From contig JAUXMZ010000078.1 of assembly GCA_030683105.1 (NCBI GenBank), forward strand, positions 1-64,000: DNA of 64,000 nt, read 5' to 3'. Numbering within the stretch: position 1 is the first letter of the stretch; every line of letters starts with the position of its first letter. Source of the DNA: Burkholderiales bacterium. GTDB lineage: Bacteria > Pseudomonadota > Gammaproteobacteria > Burkholderiales > SG8-41. The notes beneath the pieces were generated by a model. The model was not told the DNA's origin. It made no database searches and saw nothing but the letters and a program-made list of their open reading frames with translations. This document shows positions 33,717 through 43,166 of the stretch, piece by piece. Position numbers and translations under genes: made by a program.

Positions 33717-34631
33717 CTACGCGTCACGCGATGCGTCTGCGAGCATTTTTCTAAACCAGCGATGCACGGGCAGGGTGTGCGTACGTTCGTGCCAGTAGGC
33801 CGATATGCAGATGTCGGACAGGTCCAGCGGGGGCTTGAATATCCGCAGCGAATGCTGGTCGGCGACGCTGCGCGCAAAACGTTCGGGAACCGTGGCGATG
33901 AGATCTGTCGTGGCGACCATCCGGGGCACGACCATAAAGTCCTGAACCATGAACGCAATCCGGGGGCGGCGACTGCATTCCAGGAACGCTTCATTGAGCG
34001 TGCGCCAATACTCGCTCCTTGAACTGCTGCGTACGCATACGTGCGCCAGCGACATATATTGACTCAGCGTCAGCTTGTCCCCGATGCCGGGATGGCCGGC
34101 GCGGGCCAGGCACACGAATTTATCCCGGAACAGCGCCTGGTAGCGCAAGGAGGGCGGGGGATTGCGCAGCCATCCCAGCCGGTAATCAAGTTCCCCGCGC
34201 TCGAGCCAGTCGAGTGCTTTCTCGGGATTGATCGACCTCATTTCCACGTTGACCAGGGGGGCTTCGCGCTGCAGCCTTTGCGTCAGCGCCGGCAGGATGG
34301 TGTGTTCGACATGTTCGAGTACGGTGAGGGTGATGGTGACCTGAGAGGTGGCCGGATCGAAATCGCGCGGTTCGACGAGCATGCTATCGATGTCGGCCAG
34401 CGTTTTGCGCACCGGCTTGAGCAAATCCAGGGCGCGCCCGGTTGGCATCATCTCGCCCCGCGTGCGCAGCAGCAGGGGATCATTGAACAGCTTGCGCAAA
34501 CGCGCCAGGGCGTTGCTCATCGTAGGCTGGCTGATGCCGACCCGTTCGGCAGCGCGGGAAACGCTGCGCTCTGCTATCAGGGCATCAAAACACCGCAAGA
34601 GCGTCCGGTCGACGTTTTTCACACTATTCAT
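33717..34631 (-). CDS. LysR-family regulator, NodD-like branch
   Basis: The 304-residue protein has the helix-turn-helix in residues 10-60 (SVSRAAERVGISQPTMSNAL, LARLRKLFNDPLL) typical of the NodD/SyrM-type branch. An effector domain follows at about 90-300. It converges on tctA and is divergent from a racemase-like gene (34790). The 158-bp divergent gap is AT-rich; CTTGG-N9-CCAAG at 34682-34700 is the only dyad found and its spacing is not canonical. It probably regulates the racemase-Bug series. Confidence 0.87.
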   Translation of the reverse strand: MNSVKNVDRTLLRCFDALIAERSVSRAAERVGISQPTMSNALARLRKLFNDPLLLRTRGEMMPTGRALDLLKPVRKTLADIDSMLVEPRDFDPATSQVTITLTVLEHVEHTILPALTQRLQREAPLVNVEMRSINPEKALDWLERGELDYRLGWLRNPPPSLRYQALFRDKFVCLARAGHPGIGDKLTLSQYMSLAHVCVRSSSRSEYWRTLNEAFLECSRRPRIAFMVQDFMVVPRMVATTDLIATVPERFARSVADQHSLRIFKPPLDLSDICISAYWHERTHTLPVHRWFRKMLADASRDA

Positions 34632-34789
34632 AAAACCAATAATCCAAATTAGGAAATATTCATAGACGGATTCTAAGCCGCCTTGGTAATATCTTCCAAG
34701 TATTTATGCGTTTATAACATCGCGCCCCCGCACATGCGGCTGGCAGGCTGATCATGAGGCCGGGCGCTTCCCGAGAGGAGATGAAAGCC

Positions 34790-35587
34790 ATGAAGATTTG
34801 GTGGCAGAGCAGCACCCCCATTCACCGCTTGCATGATTACCGCACGGCGCTTGCAGCTCATCTCGCAGGCGTGAAGCGACCGGACACTGAAGTCCATATC
34901 AACGGTGTCGATGACGGATCGATGGATTTGCATTACAACGCGGTCGTCGCCATCAACAGTTACGGCCCGGGCGGCGTGCTGAACAAGATCATCCAGGCCG
35001 CGGATCAGGGTTACGACGCTGTCGCGATCGGTTGTTTCCTGGATCCCGCCATGCAGGAAGCCAGGGAACTCGTCCCGATCCCCGTTTTCGGGCTGGGAGA
35101 GACCTGCATGTTGATGGCCTGCATGTACGGCCACAAGTTTTCCGGTGTGGCTTTCCATTCCAAGCAATCCCAGTATTACGATCGCAAGGCTTTCGAATAC
35201 GGCTTGTCATCCCGGCATATTCCGTTTGGCAATCTCGGTATCGATTTCAATGAAGTGCAGAACGCCTTCACCAGCCCCGGGCAGATGACCGAGACCTTTG
35301 TAAAGGAGGCGCGCCGGCTGGCCGCGCAGGGCGCCGAGGTTATCCTCGCCGCGTGTGCCACGGTCAACGCGGTCATCCGCAGGGAAAAAATTACCGAAGT
35401 GGACGGCGCGCTGATCATGGATTGCAACGCGGTGCTGCTGAAAACGACGGAAGGCATGGCGGAACTTGCCCAAAGCGTCGGGCTGCGGGCGAGCCAGCGA
35501 CTGCTTTATCAGCAGCCGACGCGCAAGGCACTCGACGGCTGGATGAAGACCTACGGCTTTCGTTCTGCACCACAACTCAAACCGTGA
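34790..35587 (+). CDS. Asp/Glu/hydantoin racemase superfamily protein
   Basis: The protein is about 265 residues from ATG 34790; an ATG at 34781 sits too close to the GGAG site. The two catalytic Cys of the superfamily are present: Cys82 in AIGCFLDPAMQEAREL and Cys189 in ILAACATVNA. The first motif matches hydantoin racemases in particular. It would interconvert the enantiomers of a hydantoin or amino acid derivative, or isomerise a related acid. It leads a series that alternates racemase, Bug, racemase, Bug. Confidence 0.82.
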   Translation: MKIWWQSSTPIHRLHDYRTALAAHLAGVKRPDTEVHINGVDDGSMDLHYNAVVAINSYGPGGVLNKIIQAADQGYDAVAIGCFLDPAMQEARELVPIPVFGLGETCMLMACMYGHKFSGVAFHSKQSQYYDRKAFEYGLSSRHIPFGNLGIDFNEVQNAFTSPGQMTETFVKEARRLAAQGAEVILAACATVNAVIRREKITEVDGALIMDCNAVLLKTTEGMAELAQSVGLRASQRLLYQQPTRKALDGWMKTYGFRSAPQLKP

Positions 35588-35750
35588 CACACTAGGAGTT
35601 TATCGGACTTAGCCCAGACAAACTCCTAAAATGAAAAAAACGTCACGGTGTCTGAATGTCTGAACAGCACGGGCCTGGCACAATGCGCCGGAAATCGGTT
35701 TCCGGATTGCTCCAGCAGGGCACCCGCGACAGAAAACGCAGGAGGAATAC

Positions 35751-36728
35751 ATGAATTTCGAATCCGGAATCCGGCGCGCGCTGGCGATCGCGGTTGCATG
35801 CGTGCTCGCATTGCCTGCTGCGGCACAGACCTGGCCGGCCCGTCCGGCTCGGATTATCGTGCCATTCTCACCTGGCGGCGGCGTCGACACCGTGACCCGC
35901 TTTCTCGCGCAGAAGCTCAGCGAGCAGACCGGCAGCGCCTTCGTGGTCGATAACCGTCCGGGCGGTGCGGCTGTTCTCGGCACCGAACTCGTCGCAAGAG
36001 CGGCGCCGGACGGCTACACCTTGCTTACCTCGGCGCCGGAATTCTCCATCAACCCCAGCATGCGTTCGAAGCTGCCCTACGATCCGCTCAAGGACTTTGC
36101 CTTCATTTCGCAGCTCTCCGCGGGCCAGTTCATGCTCGCGAGTCATCCTTCCGTCCCGGTGAAGACTGTCAAGCAGCTCATCGCGCTGGCGAAGGCCCGG
36201 CCCGGTCAGCTCAACTATGGCTCCTCGGGCACGGGCGGGATCAATCACCTCGCGGGGGCGCTGTTTCAGTCGATGACGGACATTCGGTGGGTGCACGTGC
36301 CGTTCAAAGGTGCGGGGCCCGCCACGATCGGGCTTATCGGCGGGCATATCGATTTCGTTTTTGCCAGCACCACCGGGCTGGTCGGGCCGGCAAAGACAGG
36401 CAAAGTTCGCGCAATCGCCGTCACCGGGCCGACGCGCTTCGCCGAACTGCCTGAAGTGCCGACTATCGCAGAATCGGGTGTGCCCGGGTACAACGTGACG
36501 GGCTGGTACGGCTTTTATGCGCCGGCGGGAACGTCCGCAGAGATCGTGCAGCGGTTGCACGCGGAAACGCGGCGCGCGATGCACAGCCCGGATCTGGCAG
36601 AGAAGCTGGCGAAGACCGGTAATGTGCCCGTGGCAAGTTCGCCGCGGGAGTTTGTCGCTTTCATCCGTGCAGAGATCGAAAAATGGGCGAAAGTCATCAA
36701 GGACAGCGGCTTGGAAAAAACAGATTGA
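35751..36728 (+). CDS. Bug/TctC periplasmic solute-binding protein
   Basis: The 325-residue protein has a signal peptide ending near AAA-QT (about residue 25). The motifs are SPGGGVD, VDNRPGGAAV, APDGYTL and VPFKGAGPA. Its AGGAGG ribosome site is well placed. It lies between two racemase-like genes, so its ligand may be a hydantoin- or amino-acid-derived anion. This is a guess from position. Confidence 0.9.
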   Translation: MNFESGIRRALAIAVACVLALPAAAQTWPARPARIIVPFSPGGGVDTVTRFLAQKLSEQTGSAFVVDNRPGGAAVLGTELVARAAPDGYTLLTSAPEFSINPSMRSKLPYDPLKDFAFISQLSAGQFMLASHPSVPVKTVKQLIALAKARPGQLNYGSSGTGGINHLAGALFQSMTDIRWVHVPFKGAGPATIGLIGGHIDFVFASTTGLVGPAKTGKVRAIAVTGPTRFAELPEVPTIAESGVPGYNVTGWYGFYAPAGTSAEIVQRLHAETRRAMHSPDLAEKLAKTGNVPVASSPREFVAFIRAEIEKWAKVIKDSGLEKTD

Positions 36729-36767
36729 GCCGTTTGGGACAACAGTAACGAAAAAGGGAGGGAATCA

Positions 36768-37580
36768 ATGAGGCTAGTCGCTATTCCACCGTATCGTAAT
36801 CCCGCAGTCGGCTGGGGCTGGGTGCTGCGTCACCTGGTGGAGGATTACAGAAAAACCGGAGCGCTCGAGGGCGTAGAGGTCGACGTCGATGAAGGGTATC
36901 TGGTGGACAGCACCTCCGAGGCACGGGACGAAGAAGTTCTTGCGGTTATCAATGTAGGAATAATCAACAAGGTCAAGGAATACGCTCAAACGGGCAAGTA
37001 CGACGCCATTGTCCTGACCGGCGGCATAGACCCGGGTTTCGTCGCGGCGCGGGTGGTTCTGCAGCACAAACTACCCGTGACCGGCGCGATCCATTCGGCC
37101 CTGCACGTGGCGTCTCTTATCGGAGAACGTGTGAGTGAAATCCATACGGTTCCCTCCTCTTCGCTCATCGTCAGGCAACTTGGGCAACGGTATGGATTCA
37201 ACGATAAACTCGTCAGCGTGCGTATCCCCATGCATACCTCCACCGAGGCCTTTGGATTTCTCCTGAAGTACAAAGACAACTGGCCGCAGAGGCTCAATGA
37301 CCCGGGGCTTAAGAAGATCATGGACGACATCACGACCGAGTGCATCGCGGCGGTTGAGGAAAACAGAGCGGACGCCGTGATCTTCGCCTGTGAACACCTG
37401 CAGGCCTGTGCGGATGGCGTGAGGCAGAGGCTGGATAATGCCGGGTATCATGAGATACCGATCATTCGTGCGCTACCCGCGGGCTTGGAAATGGCTATGG
37501 CCATGGTGAACATGAAGCTTCTTCAAACCGCCCGGGCCTATCCAGGCCATGGCCTGAAGGCTGCGCCGAAATATTGCTGA
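36768..37580 (+). CDS. Asp/Glu racemase superfamily homologue lacking the first catalytic Cys
   Basis: The 270-residue protein belongs to the same superfamily as the gene at 34790, but the first active-site motif is IVLTGGIDPGFVAAR, with Gly85 where Cys is expected. The second, IFACEHLQA, keeps Cys208. One-Cys relatives can be decarboxylases (as in AMDase) or maleate isomerases with a different partner residue rather than two-base racemases. It follows a Bug gene by 39 bp. The function beyond the fold cannot be stated. Confidence 0.75.
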   Translation: MRLVAIPPYRNPAVGWGWVLRHLVEDYRKTGALEGVEVDVDEGYLVDSTSEARDEEVLAVINVGIINKVKEYAQTGKYDAIVLTGGIDPGFVAARVVLQHKLPVTGAIHSALHVASLIGERVSEIHTVPSSSLIVRQLGQRYGFNDKLVSVRIPMHTSTEAFGFLLKYKDNWPQRLNDPGLKKIMDDITTECIAAVEENRADAVIFACEHLQACADGVRQRLDNAGYHEIPIIRALPAGLEMAMAMVNMKLLQTARAYPGHGLKAAPKYC

Positions 37581-37693
37581 ACCCAAAAGCCACAGGTCAC
37601 GTTTAAACTATAAGTAATTGATTATATAAATAAATATAATTTGTCCTGCTTCCGGTTATTCATTGCGTGAAACAAATTTACCAGGAGAGAGAC

Positions 37694-38674
37694 ATGTTTA
37701 TGCCCAGAACGATACGCTTGCTTGCGGCGCTTCTCGCTTCATCGCCGGTTTTCGCCGCAAGCCCGCAAGCTGAGAACTATCCGACCAAGCCGATCCGCGT
37801 GGTTGTCCCTTATGCCGCCGGCGGGCCGATGGATTTCATCGCCAGGACGCTCGGACGGAATATGATGCCTGCCCTCGGGCAGAATATGGTGATCGACAAC
37901 CGGCCTGGCGCGGGCGGGGCCCTGGGCACCGATGTCGTGGCGAAGTCAGCGCCGGATGGTTATACGATCCTGCATACCTCGTCGAGCCACGCCAGCCTTC
38001 CCGTCATTACCAAAAACCTGCCTTATGATGCCGTAAAGGATTTCGTTCCGATCACGCTGATCGTCAACAGCGTCGGCTTTCTGCTGGTTGCGCATTCCGG
38101 CGTTCCCGCGCGCACGGTTCGGGAATTTGTCGCCAGCGCGAAAGCCCACCCCGGCAAATACAATTACGGGTCGGGCGGGGTGGGCAACGTCATGCATTTC
38201 TCGGCCGAGATATTCAATGTCATGGCCGGCACGAAAATCACCCATGTCCCGTACAAGGGGGTGGGGCAAGCTGTGACCGATCTGATTGCCGGAAGGATAG
38301 ATGTGTGCTTTGGCCCGGGCACGGTGCTGCTGCCCCACGTCAAAACGGGAAAGCTGAAAGCCCTGGGCATAACCGCGTTTCAGCGCTGGAGCGAACTGCC
38401 TGAAGTGCCGACAGTCGATGAATCGGGCGTCAAAGGCTATTCGTATATTCCTTTTTACGGCCTGTGGTTTCCGGCGCGCACGCCCACTCAATACGTGACG
38501 CGCATTCAAAAAGAAGTGGCAAAGGCTCTGGAAGATACGGAAATAAAACGCGCATTTGCGGATCAGGGTTTCGTCCCCGTGGGCTCCACATCGGCAGAGT
38601 TTTCGAAAGTCATTCTGGAGCAGATAGCGACGAACAAGAATCTTGCCGCCAAAATCGGCCTGACGCCGGAGTGA
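37694..38674 (+). CDS. Bug/TctC periplasmic solute-binding protein
   Basis: The protein is about 326 residues from ATG 37694, chosen because GGAGAG lies at the right distance; an upstream ATG at 37667 has none. The signal ends near VFA-AS. The motifs are AAGGPMD, IDNRPGAGGA, APDGYTI and VPYKGVGQA. It is the last gene before the CoA-transferase/CitE cluster, 61 bp away, so it could deliver the acid that the cluster degrades. Confidence 0.9.
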   Translation: MFMPRTIRLLAALLASSPVFAASPQAENYPTKPIRVVVPYAAGGPMDFIARTLGRNMMPALGQNMVIDNRPGAGGALGTDVVAKSAPDGYTILHTSSSHASLPVITKNLPYDAVKDFVPITLIVNSVGFLLVAHSGVPARTVREFVASAKAHPGKYNYGSGGVGNVMHFSAEIFNVMAGTKITHVPYKGVGQAVTDLIAGRIDVCFGPGTVLLPHVKTGKLKALGITAFQRWSELPEVPTVDESGVKGYSYIPFYGLWFPARTPTQYVTRIQKEVAKALEDTEIKRAFADQGFVPVGSTSAEFSKVILEQIATNKNLAAKIGLTPE

Positions 38675-38735
38675 TGCGGTGCACGAAGCGTTGGTCTGAG
38701 TAACGGCAACAATCAAAGTCTGGAAGGTACACGCA

Positions 38736-39962
38736 GTGTCGCAGCCACTTGAAGGGATCAGGGTACTGGAACTCGGAAATTTCATAGCCGGCCCGTTTTG
38801 CGGCATGCTCCTCGGTGACATGGGCGCGGACGTCATCAAGATCGAGCGTCCGGCAAAAGGCGATCAGACCCGTGCCATGCCGCCGCTGGTCAACGGCGAA
38901 AGTGCCAGCTTCGCGGCGCTCAACCGCAACAAGCGCAGCCTGGTCCTCGATCTGAAGCAGAGACAGGCGCGCGACATCGTGCTTGCCCTGGTCGAAAAAA
39001 GCGATGTGTTCGTTGAAAACAACCGCCCCGGCGCGCTGGAAGGGATCGGCCTCGGCGCGGAGCAGGTGCGCGCGGTTAACCCGAAAATCGTCTACGTCTC
39101 CGCGTCCGGATTCGGCCAGACCGGGCCGTACCGGCGGCGGGCAGGTGTGAACCTGATCGTCGAGGCATTTTCCGGCACCTTGTCGGTCACCGGCGCGCCG
39201 GGCGAGATGCCGATGCGCCCCGGCATCCAGACCGCGGACATATTCGGGGCGCTGTTTGCGACCTATGCGGCGCTGTCGGGATTGATCAGCGTGCTGCGCG
39301 ACAAAGGCGGGCGCATCGCCGATGTCTCGCTCGTCGAGTCTTCTATTGCGGCTGCGGCGTGGGAGACGGCAGGGTTCCTTGCGACCGGCGTGGTTCCGGA
39401 ACGGCTGGGACACCAACACCGGCTGAATGCACCCTACCAGTTGTTCGAGACCGCAGATCAGCATTACCTGGCGATCGGCACGCCCAACGATGAATTGTTC
39501 CGGCGCTTCATGTCGGTGCTGGGTCTGGAGCAACACATCAGCGATGCGCGTTTCGCAACCTATGTGTTGAGGAAGCAGAACGAACCCGATCTGCTGGATG
39601 TCGTCACGCCGGCGATACGCGCGAGGCGTGTCGACGATCTGGAGGCCTTGCTGGTGGAGGCGGGCGTGCCGTGTTCGCGCGTCAACAACTATCAGGAAGT
39701 GTTCGATCATCCGCACGTGCGCGCGCGGGAAGTCATTGTGGACGTCATGCATCCCCGGATGGGGCCGACGCAGGCGGTGCGCAATCCCGTGCTGTTCGAC
39801 CAGGACGGTCCCGTCATCCGCAGGCCGGCGCCGCTATTGGCGGAACATTCGGAAGAGATACTCAAGGAACTGGGATACGGCGCCGACCAGATCGACGCCT
39901 TGTCAAAGGCGGGTGTCGTGTTGCTGGCCCGGCAGGCAGCAAGCGGTTCATCAAGCGTTTAA
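38736..39962 (+). CDS. CaiB/BaiF family III CoA-transferase
   Basis: The 408-residue protein starts at GTG. The motifs are NFIAGPFCGMLLGDMGADV, IKIERPAKGD, LNRNKRSLVLDLK and a catalytic Asp in IQTADIFGALF. It should activate a di- or monocarboxylic acid with CoA from succinyl- or acetyl-CoA. The next two genes are citrate-lyase beta-like, which suggests that the CoA ester formed is later split by a retro-Claisen reaction. Confidence 0.88.
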   Translation: MSQPLEGIRVLELGNFIAGPFCGMLLGDMGADVIKIERPAKGDQTRAMPPLVNGESASFAALNRNKRSLVLDLKQRQARDIVLALVEKSDVFVENNRPGALEGIGLGAEQVRAVNPKIVYVSASGFGQTGPYRRRAGVNLIVEAFSGTLSVTGAPGEMPMRPGIQTADIFGALFATYAALSGLISVLRDKGGRIADVSLVESSIAAAAWETAGFLATGVVPERLGHQHRLNAPYQLFETADQHYLAIGTPNDELFRRFMSVLGLEQHISDARFATYVLRKQNEPDLLDVVTPAIRARRVDDLEALLVEAGVPCSRVNNYQEVFDHPHVRAREVIVDVMHPRMGPTQAVRNPVLFDQDGPVIRRPAPLLAEHSEEILKELGYGADQIDALSKAGVVLLARQAASGSSSV

Positions 39963-39990
39963 TGGCAGCACACTTAACGGGAGAACAGTA

Positions 39991-40869
39991 GTGCGCATAT
40001 GGAGAAGTCTGTTATTCGTGCCGGCCAATCAGCGCAGGATGCTGGACAAGATCAGTTCGCTACCCGCCGATGGATTCATTTTCGACCTCGAAGACACAAT
40101 CCCGGCTGCCGAGAAAGCAAATGCCCGGGCCATGGCTGCGGAGTACATCGCCCAAACGCCCGGCAACCGGAGCTGGGTGCGCGTGAACGCAATGCCCAGC
40201 GGCTTTCTCCATGAAGATCTCGCCGAATTCACCGGCATGCCGGGTGTCGCCGGCCTGGTCGTGCCCAAGCAGGACACCCCGGGCGATGTCGCGGCCCTGG
40301 ACCGGATGCTGACGAGCGTGGAGGTGCGCAAGGGGCTGGCGCCGGGAAGCACGGCGGTCATCGTCATGATCGAGAGCGCCTCGGGCGTGCTGAACTCACA
40401 GCAGATCATTGCAGGTGCCAAGCGCATCGAGTCCGCGATGTATGCCGGCGGCGAGGACGGCGACATGAATGTTTCCCTCGGCGCAACATGGACGAGCGAA
40501 GGACCCGAGATGATGTTTGTCAGGCAATACACGATGGTCGCGGCACGAGCGGCCGATATCGCCTGCCCTCTGGATGGCGTGTATTCCAACATCAGGGATC
40601 TCGACGGGTTCAAGCGCGATACTGTGCTGTCGAAAAGGCTGGGTTACCGCGGACGCGCGGTGATCCATCCTTCGCAAGTCGAGGCGGCCAACGAGATCTA
40701 TACGCCGTCGGCGGCGGAGATCGATTACTCGGCGCGGGTCATCAAAGCCTATGACGAGGCGGTCGCGCGCGGGACCGGCAGCACGACGGTGGACGGCAAA
40801 CTGGTTGATATCGCCATGGCCAAGACCGCGCAGCGGGTGCTTGATCTCGTCAAATCCATTGCCAGGTAA
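39991..40869 (+). CDS. HpcH/HpaI-CitE family lyase
   Basis: The 292-residue protein starts at GTG 39991 (RIWRSLLFVPAN), with GGGAG upstream. Visible CitE motifs are FDLEDTIPAAEK (metal/substrate Glu-Asp), a basic residue in WVRVNAM, and GGEDGDMNVSLG holding the metal Asp/Glu pair. It resembles citryl/malyl/citramalyl-CoA lyases that cleave to acetyl-CoA or glyoxylate plus an oxoacid. A second paralogue follows 25 bp later. The substrate is most likely a hydroxyacyl-CoA made by the neighbouring hydratase. Confidence 0.85.
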   Translation: MRIWRSLLFVPANQRRMLDKISSLPADGFIFDLEDTIPAAEKANARAMAAEYIAQTPGNRSWVRVNAMPSGFLHEDLAEFTGMPGVAGLVVPKQDTPGDVAALDRMLTSVEVRKGLAPGSTAVIVMIESASGVLNSQQIIAGAKRIESAMYAGGEDGDMNVSLGATWTSEGPEMMFVRQYTMVAARAADIACPLDGVYSNIRDLDGFKRDTVLSKRLGYRGRAVIHPSQVEAANEIYTPSAAEIDYSARVIKAYDEAVARGTGSTTVDGKLVDIAMAKTAQRVLDLVKSIAR

Positions 40870-40894
40870 GAACCATATAATCGGGAGAGCATGA

Positions 40895-41779
40895 GTGAAA
40901 CCTATACGGATTGCGCTGTTTGCACCGGGAAGCAAGGACCGGGTCATGAGCAAGGCCCTGGATAGCGGCGCCGATGCGGTCATCCTCGACCTCGAGGATT
41001 CGGTGCCGGTTTCAGCCAAAGCCGAGGCGCGCGTGCTGGTTGCAAAAGTGATAGCTGAGGTCGCCGCGCGCAAAGCCGCGGCACCGGTCGTCATCGTGCG
41101 TACCAACGGCGCCACCACCGGACTGCTGGCCGATGATCTGACGGCGATCGTGCGCGCCGGGCTGGATGCCGTGCTGCTGCCCAAGGCCGAAACTGTGGCG
41201 GAAATTAGCACGCTCGCCGCAGACCTCGACCGGCTCGAAGCCGCGGCTGGCATGAGGGCGGGCAGCGTGGAGATCATCCTGCAGATCGAAAGCGCGCTGG
41301 GCGTCTATCGCTGTTTCGATCTCATTCAGGCCTCACCGCGGGTCACCGCAACCTGTGTTGGCAGTGCGCGCGACGGCGACTTGCAGACCAGCCTCGGATG
41401 CTCATGGTCCATAGACGGGCCCGAACTGCTGTACTCGAAATCCAAAGTGCTGCTCGACACGCGCGCCGCCGGCGCCTATCCGCTGGACGGTGTGTTCGCC
41501 GATCTCAGCGACGAGGAGGGACTGATCCGGGATTCGGTGCTGTCTTCCCGCATCGGCTATCTGGGCCGCACCGTGATCCATCCCAAGCAGATTGCGCCGG
41601 TACGCAAGTCTTACGCCGTGCCGGAAGCGGACATCATTTATTATCGGGAGGTGGTCAGCGAATTCGAGGCTGCGGAAAAAACTGGCGCCGCCGCCATCAC
41701 GGTCAACGGCAAGCTGGTGGACTACGCGATGTACCAGCGCGCCAAGCGGGTGCTGGAACTGGCCCGGCTCGATCGGTAA
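40895..41779 (+). CDS. HpcH/HpaI-CitE family lyase
   Basis: The 294-residue paralogue of the preceding gene starts at GTG behind GGGAG. The motifs are LDLEDSVPVSAK, IVRTNG, an internal IESALGV and a metal-binding segment GSARDGDLQ in which the GGED of its neighbour is replaced by GSARD. The pair could work as a heteromer or on two stereoisomers. Confidence 0.82.
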   Translation: MKPIRIALFAPGSKDRVMSKALDSGADAVILDLEDSVPVSAKAEARVLVAKVIAEVAARKAAAPVVIVRTNGATTGLLADDLTAIVRAGLDAVLLPKAETVAEISTLAADLDRLEAAAGMRAGSVEIILQIESALGVYRCFDLIQASPRVTATCVGSARDGDLQTSLGCSWSIDGPELLYSKSKVLLDTRAAGAYPLDGVFADLSDEEGLIRDSVLSSRIGYLGRTVIHPKQIAPVRKSYAVPEADIIYYREVVSEFEAAEKTGAAAITVNGKLVDYAMYQRAKRVLELARLDR

Positions 41780-41845
41780 GAGCCCGAAACAAAATCAATT
41801 ACGTCGGTTTGGTCTTTTTGAAATGCGCTCTAAGAGGGTATAAGC

Positions 41846-42988
41846 ATGGACTTTTCGTTTACACCTGACCAGGAAAGCCTGCGCAGCCACATCCAGGAAT
41901 TGCTGGACGAGGTCTGCCCCGCGGAGTACGCCGAACGCTGCGACAACGAGGCGCAGCCGCCGCGGGAAGCTTACGCGGCGCTCGCCAGGCAGGGCTGGTT
42001 TGGATTGATCCTGCCGCAGGAGTACGGCGGCGCCGGCGGCTCACCGATTGAACTCGCCATTCTGCTGGAAGAAACCGGCCGCCATTTCGAAGAGCTGGCG
42101 ATGTGGCTGTTCCGCACGCTGACCTACGGCGGCTACGCGGTCCTGCAACACGGCACACGGGAACAGAAGGAGGCGCTGCTGCCGCGGGTTGCGCGTGGCG
42201 AGATTTCGTTCTGTTTCGGGCTGACCGAGCCGCATGCCGGTTCCGATGCCGCGGCCCTGAGCACCAAAGCAACCGCTGTGGACGGCGGTTACGTGATCAA
42301 CGGCCAGAAGGTGTTCACTTCCGGCATGGACATCAGCGAGTACTGCCTGCTGGTCACCCGCACTTCCTCCGGCGCAAAAAAGCAGCAGGGCATCACCAAT
42401 TTCCTGGTCGATACCCGGCTGCCCGGCATCGAGATCAAAAAAATCCAGACGCTGGGCCAGCGCGCAATCGGCACAACACAAGTTTTTTACACCGACGTCA
42501 AAGTGCCTGCTTCCGCGGTACTCGGTCAGGTCGACAAGGGATGGGAGGCGGTGGATGCTTATCTGTGGTACGAGCGGCTGTGCCTGTCGGCCGCACGCAC
42601 CGGAGCCGCTACTGCCGCCTTCGAGTATGCGCTGGCCTATGCCAAGAGCCGCAAACAGTTCGGGCGGGCAATCGGGGAATTCCAGGCGGTTTCGCACAAG
42701 CTTGCCGACATGAAAATGATGCTCGATATTTCCCGCACGCTGGTTTATCGCTTCGCCTGGCTGATGTCGCAAGGCAAGGCGACGCGGCACGATGCGGCAG
42801 TCGTGAAGCTCTATACCGGCGAGACCTACAAGGCGGTGTCCGACATGGGACTGCAGATCCTCGGTGGCTACGGTTACTGCATGGAGTATCCGATGCAGCG
42901 CTTCTTCCGCGACTCGCGGCTCGCCACCATAGGCGCGGGCACCTCCGAAATTCAGCGCAACATCATCGCCCGCGGGCTGGGGCTCTAA
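41846..42988 (+). CDS. acyl-CoA dehydrogenase, isovaleryl-CoA-dehydrogenase-like catalytic base
   Basis: The 380-residue flavoprotein has the FAD/substrate motif FCFGLTEPHAGSD near 122-134. At the medium-chain catalytic position, IYEGT is here IGAGTSEIQ, as in isovaleryl- and long-chain enzymes, which use a Glu in helix G. The corresponding residue here is Glu243 in WYERLCLSA. It would introduce a double bond into a branched or substituted acyl-CoA, consistent with the adjacent CoA-transferases and MaoC hydratase. Confidence 0.88.
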   Translation: MDFSFTPDQESLRSHIQELLDEVCPAEYAERCDNEAQPPREAYAALARQGWFGLILPQEYGGAGGSPIELAILLEETGRHFEELAMWLFRTLTYGGYAVLQHGTREQKEALLPRVARGEISFCFGLTEPHAGSDAAALSTKATAVDGGYVINGQKVFTSGMDISEYCLLVTRTSSGAKKQQGITNFLVDTRLPGIEIKKIQTLGQRAIGTTQVFYTDVKVPASAVLGQVDKGWEAVDAYLWYERLCLSAARTGAATAAFEYALAYAKSRKQFGRAIGEFQAVSHKLADMKMMLDISRTLVYRFAWLMSQGKATRHDAAVVKLYTGETYKAVSDMGLQILGGYGYCMEYPMQRFFRDSRLATIGAGTSEIQRNIIARGLGL

Positions 42989-43010
42989 GAGTTCGTAACA
43001 AAATAAATTA

Positions 43011-43122
43011 GCCACAGAGAACACAGAGAACACAGAGGAAAAACAGATAGCGAGACATGTTTCGTATCCGGTTGTTTTAAATAATTTTTTATTCTCTCTG
43101 TGAACTCTGTGCCCTCTGTGGC
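43011..43122. repeat. dispersed inverted repeat, type A (copy 3)
   Basis: GCCACAGAGA with ACACAGAGA units (43011-43039) mirrors CTCTGTGAAC to CTCTGTGGC (43094-43122). It separates the acyl-CoA dehydrogenase from the second CoA-transferase. Confidence 0.7.
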
Positions 43123-43166
43123 TTCATCTGTCTTGGTTTTTTGAAATGCGTTCTAAGGAACATTTA

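Noticed and set aside
41846-42988. Acyl-CoA dehydrogenase judged inactive because IYEGT is IGAGT
   Set aside because: The isovaleryl/long-chain branch uses a helix-G Glu instead, and Glu243 in WYERL fits that position.
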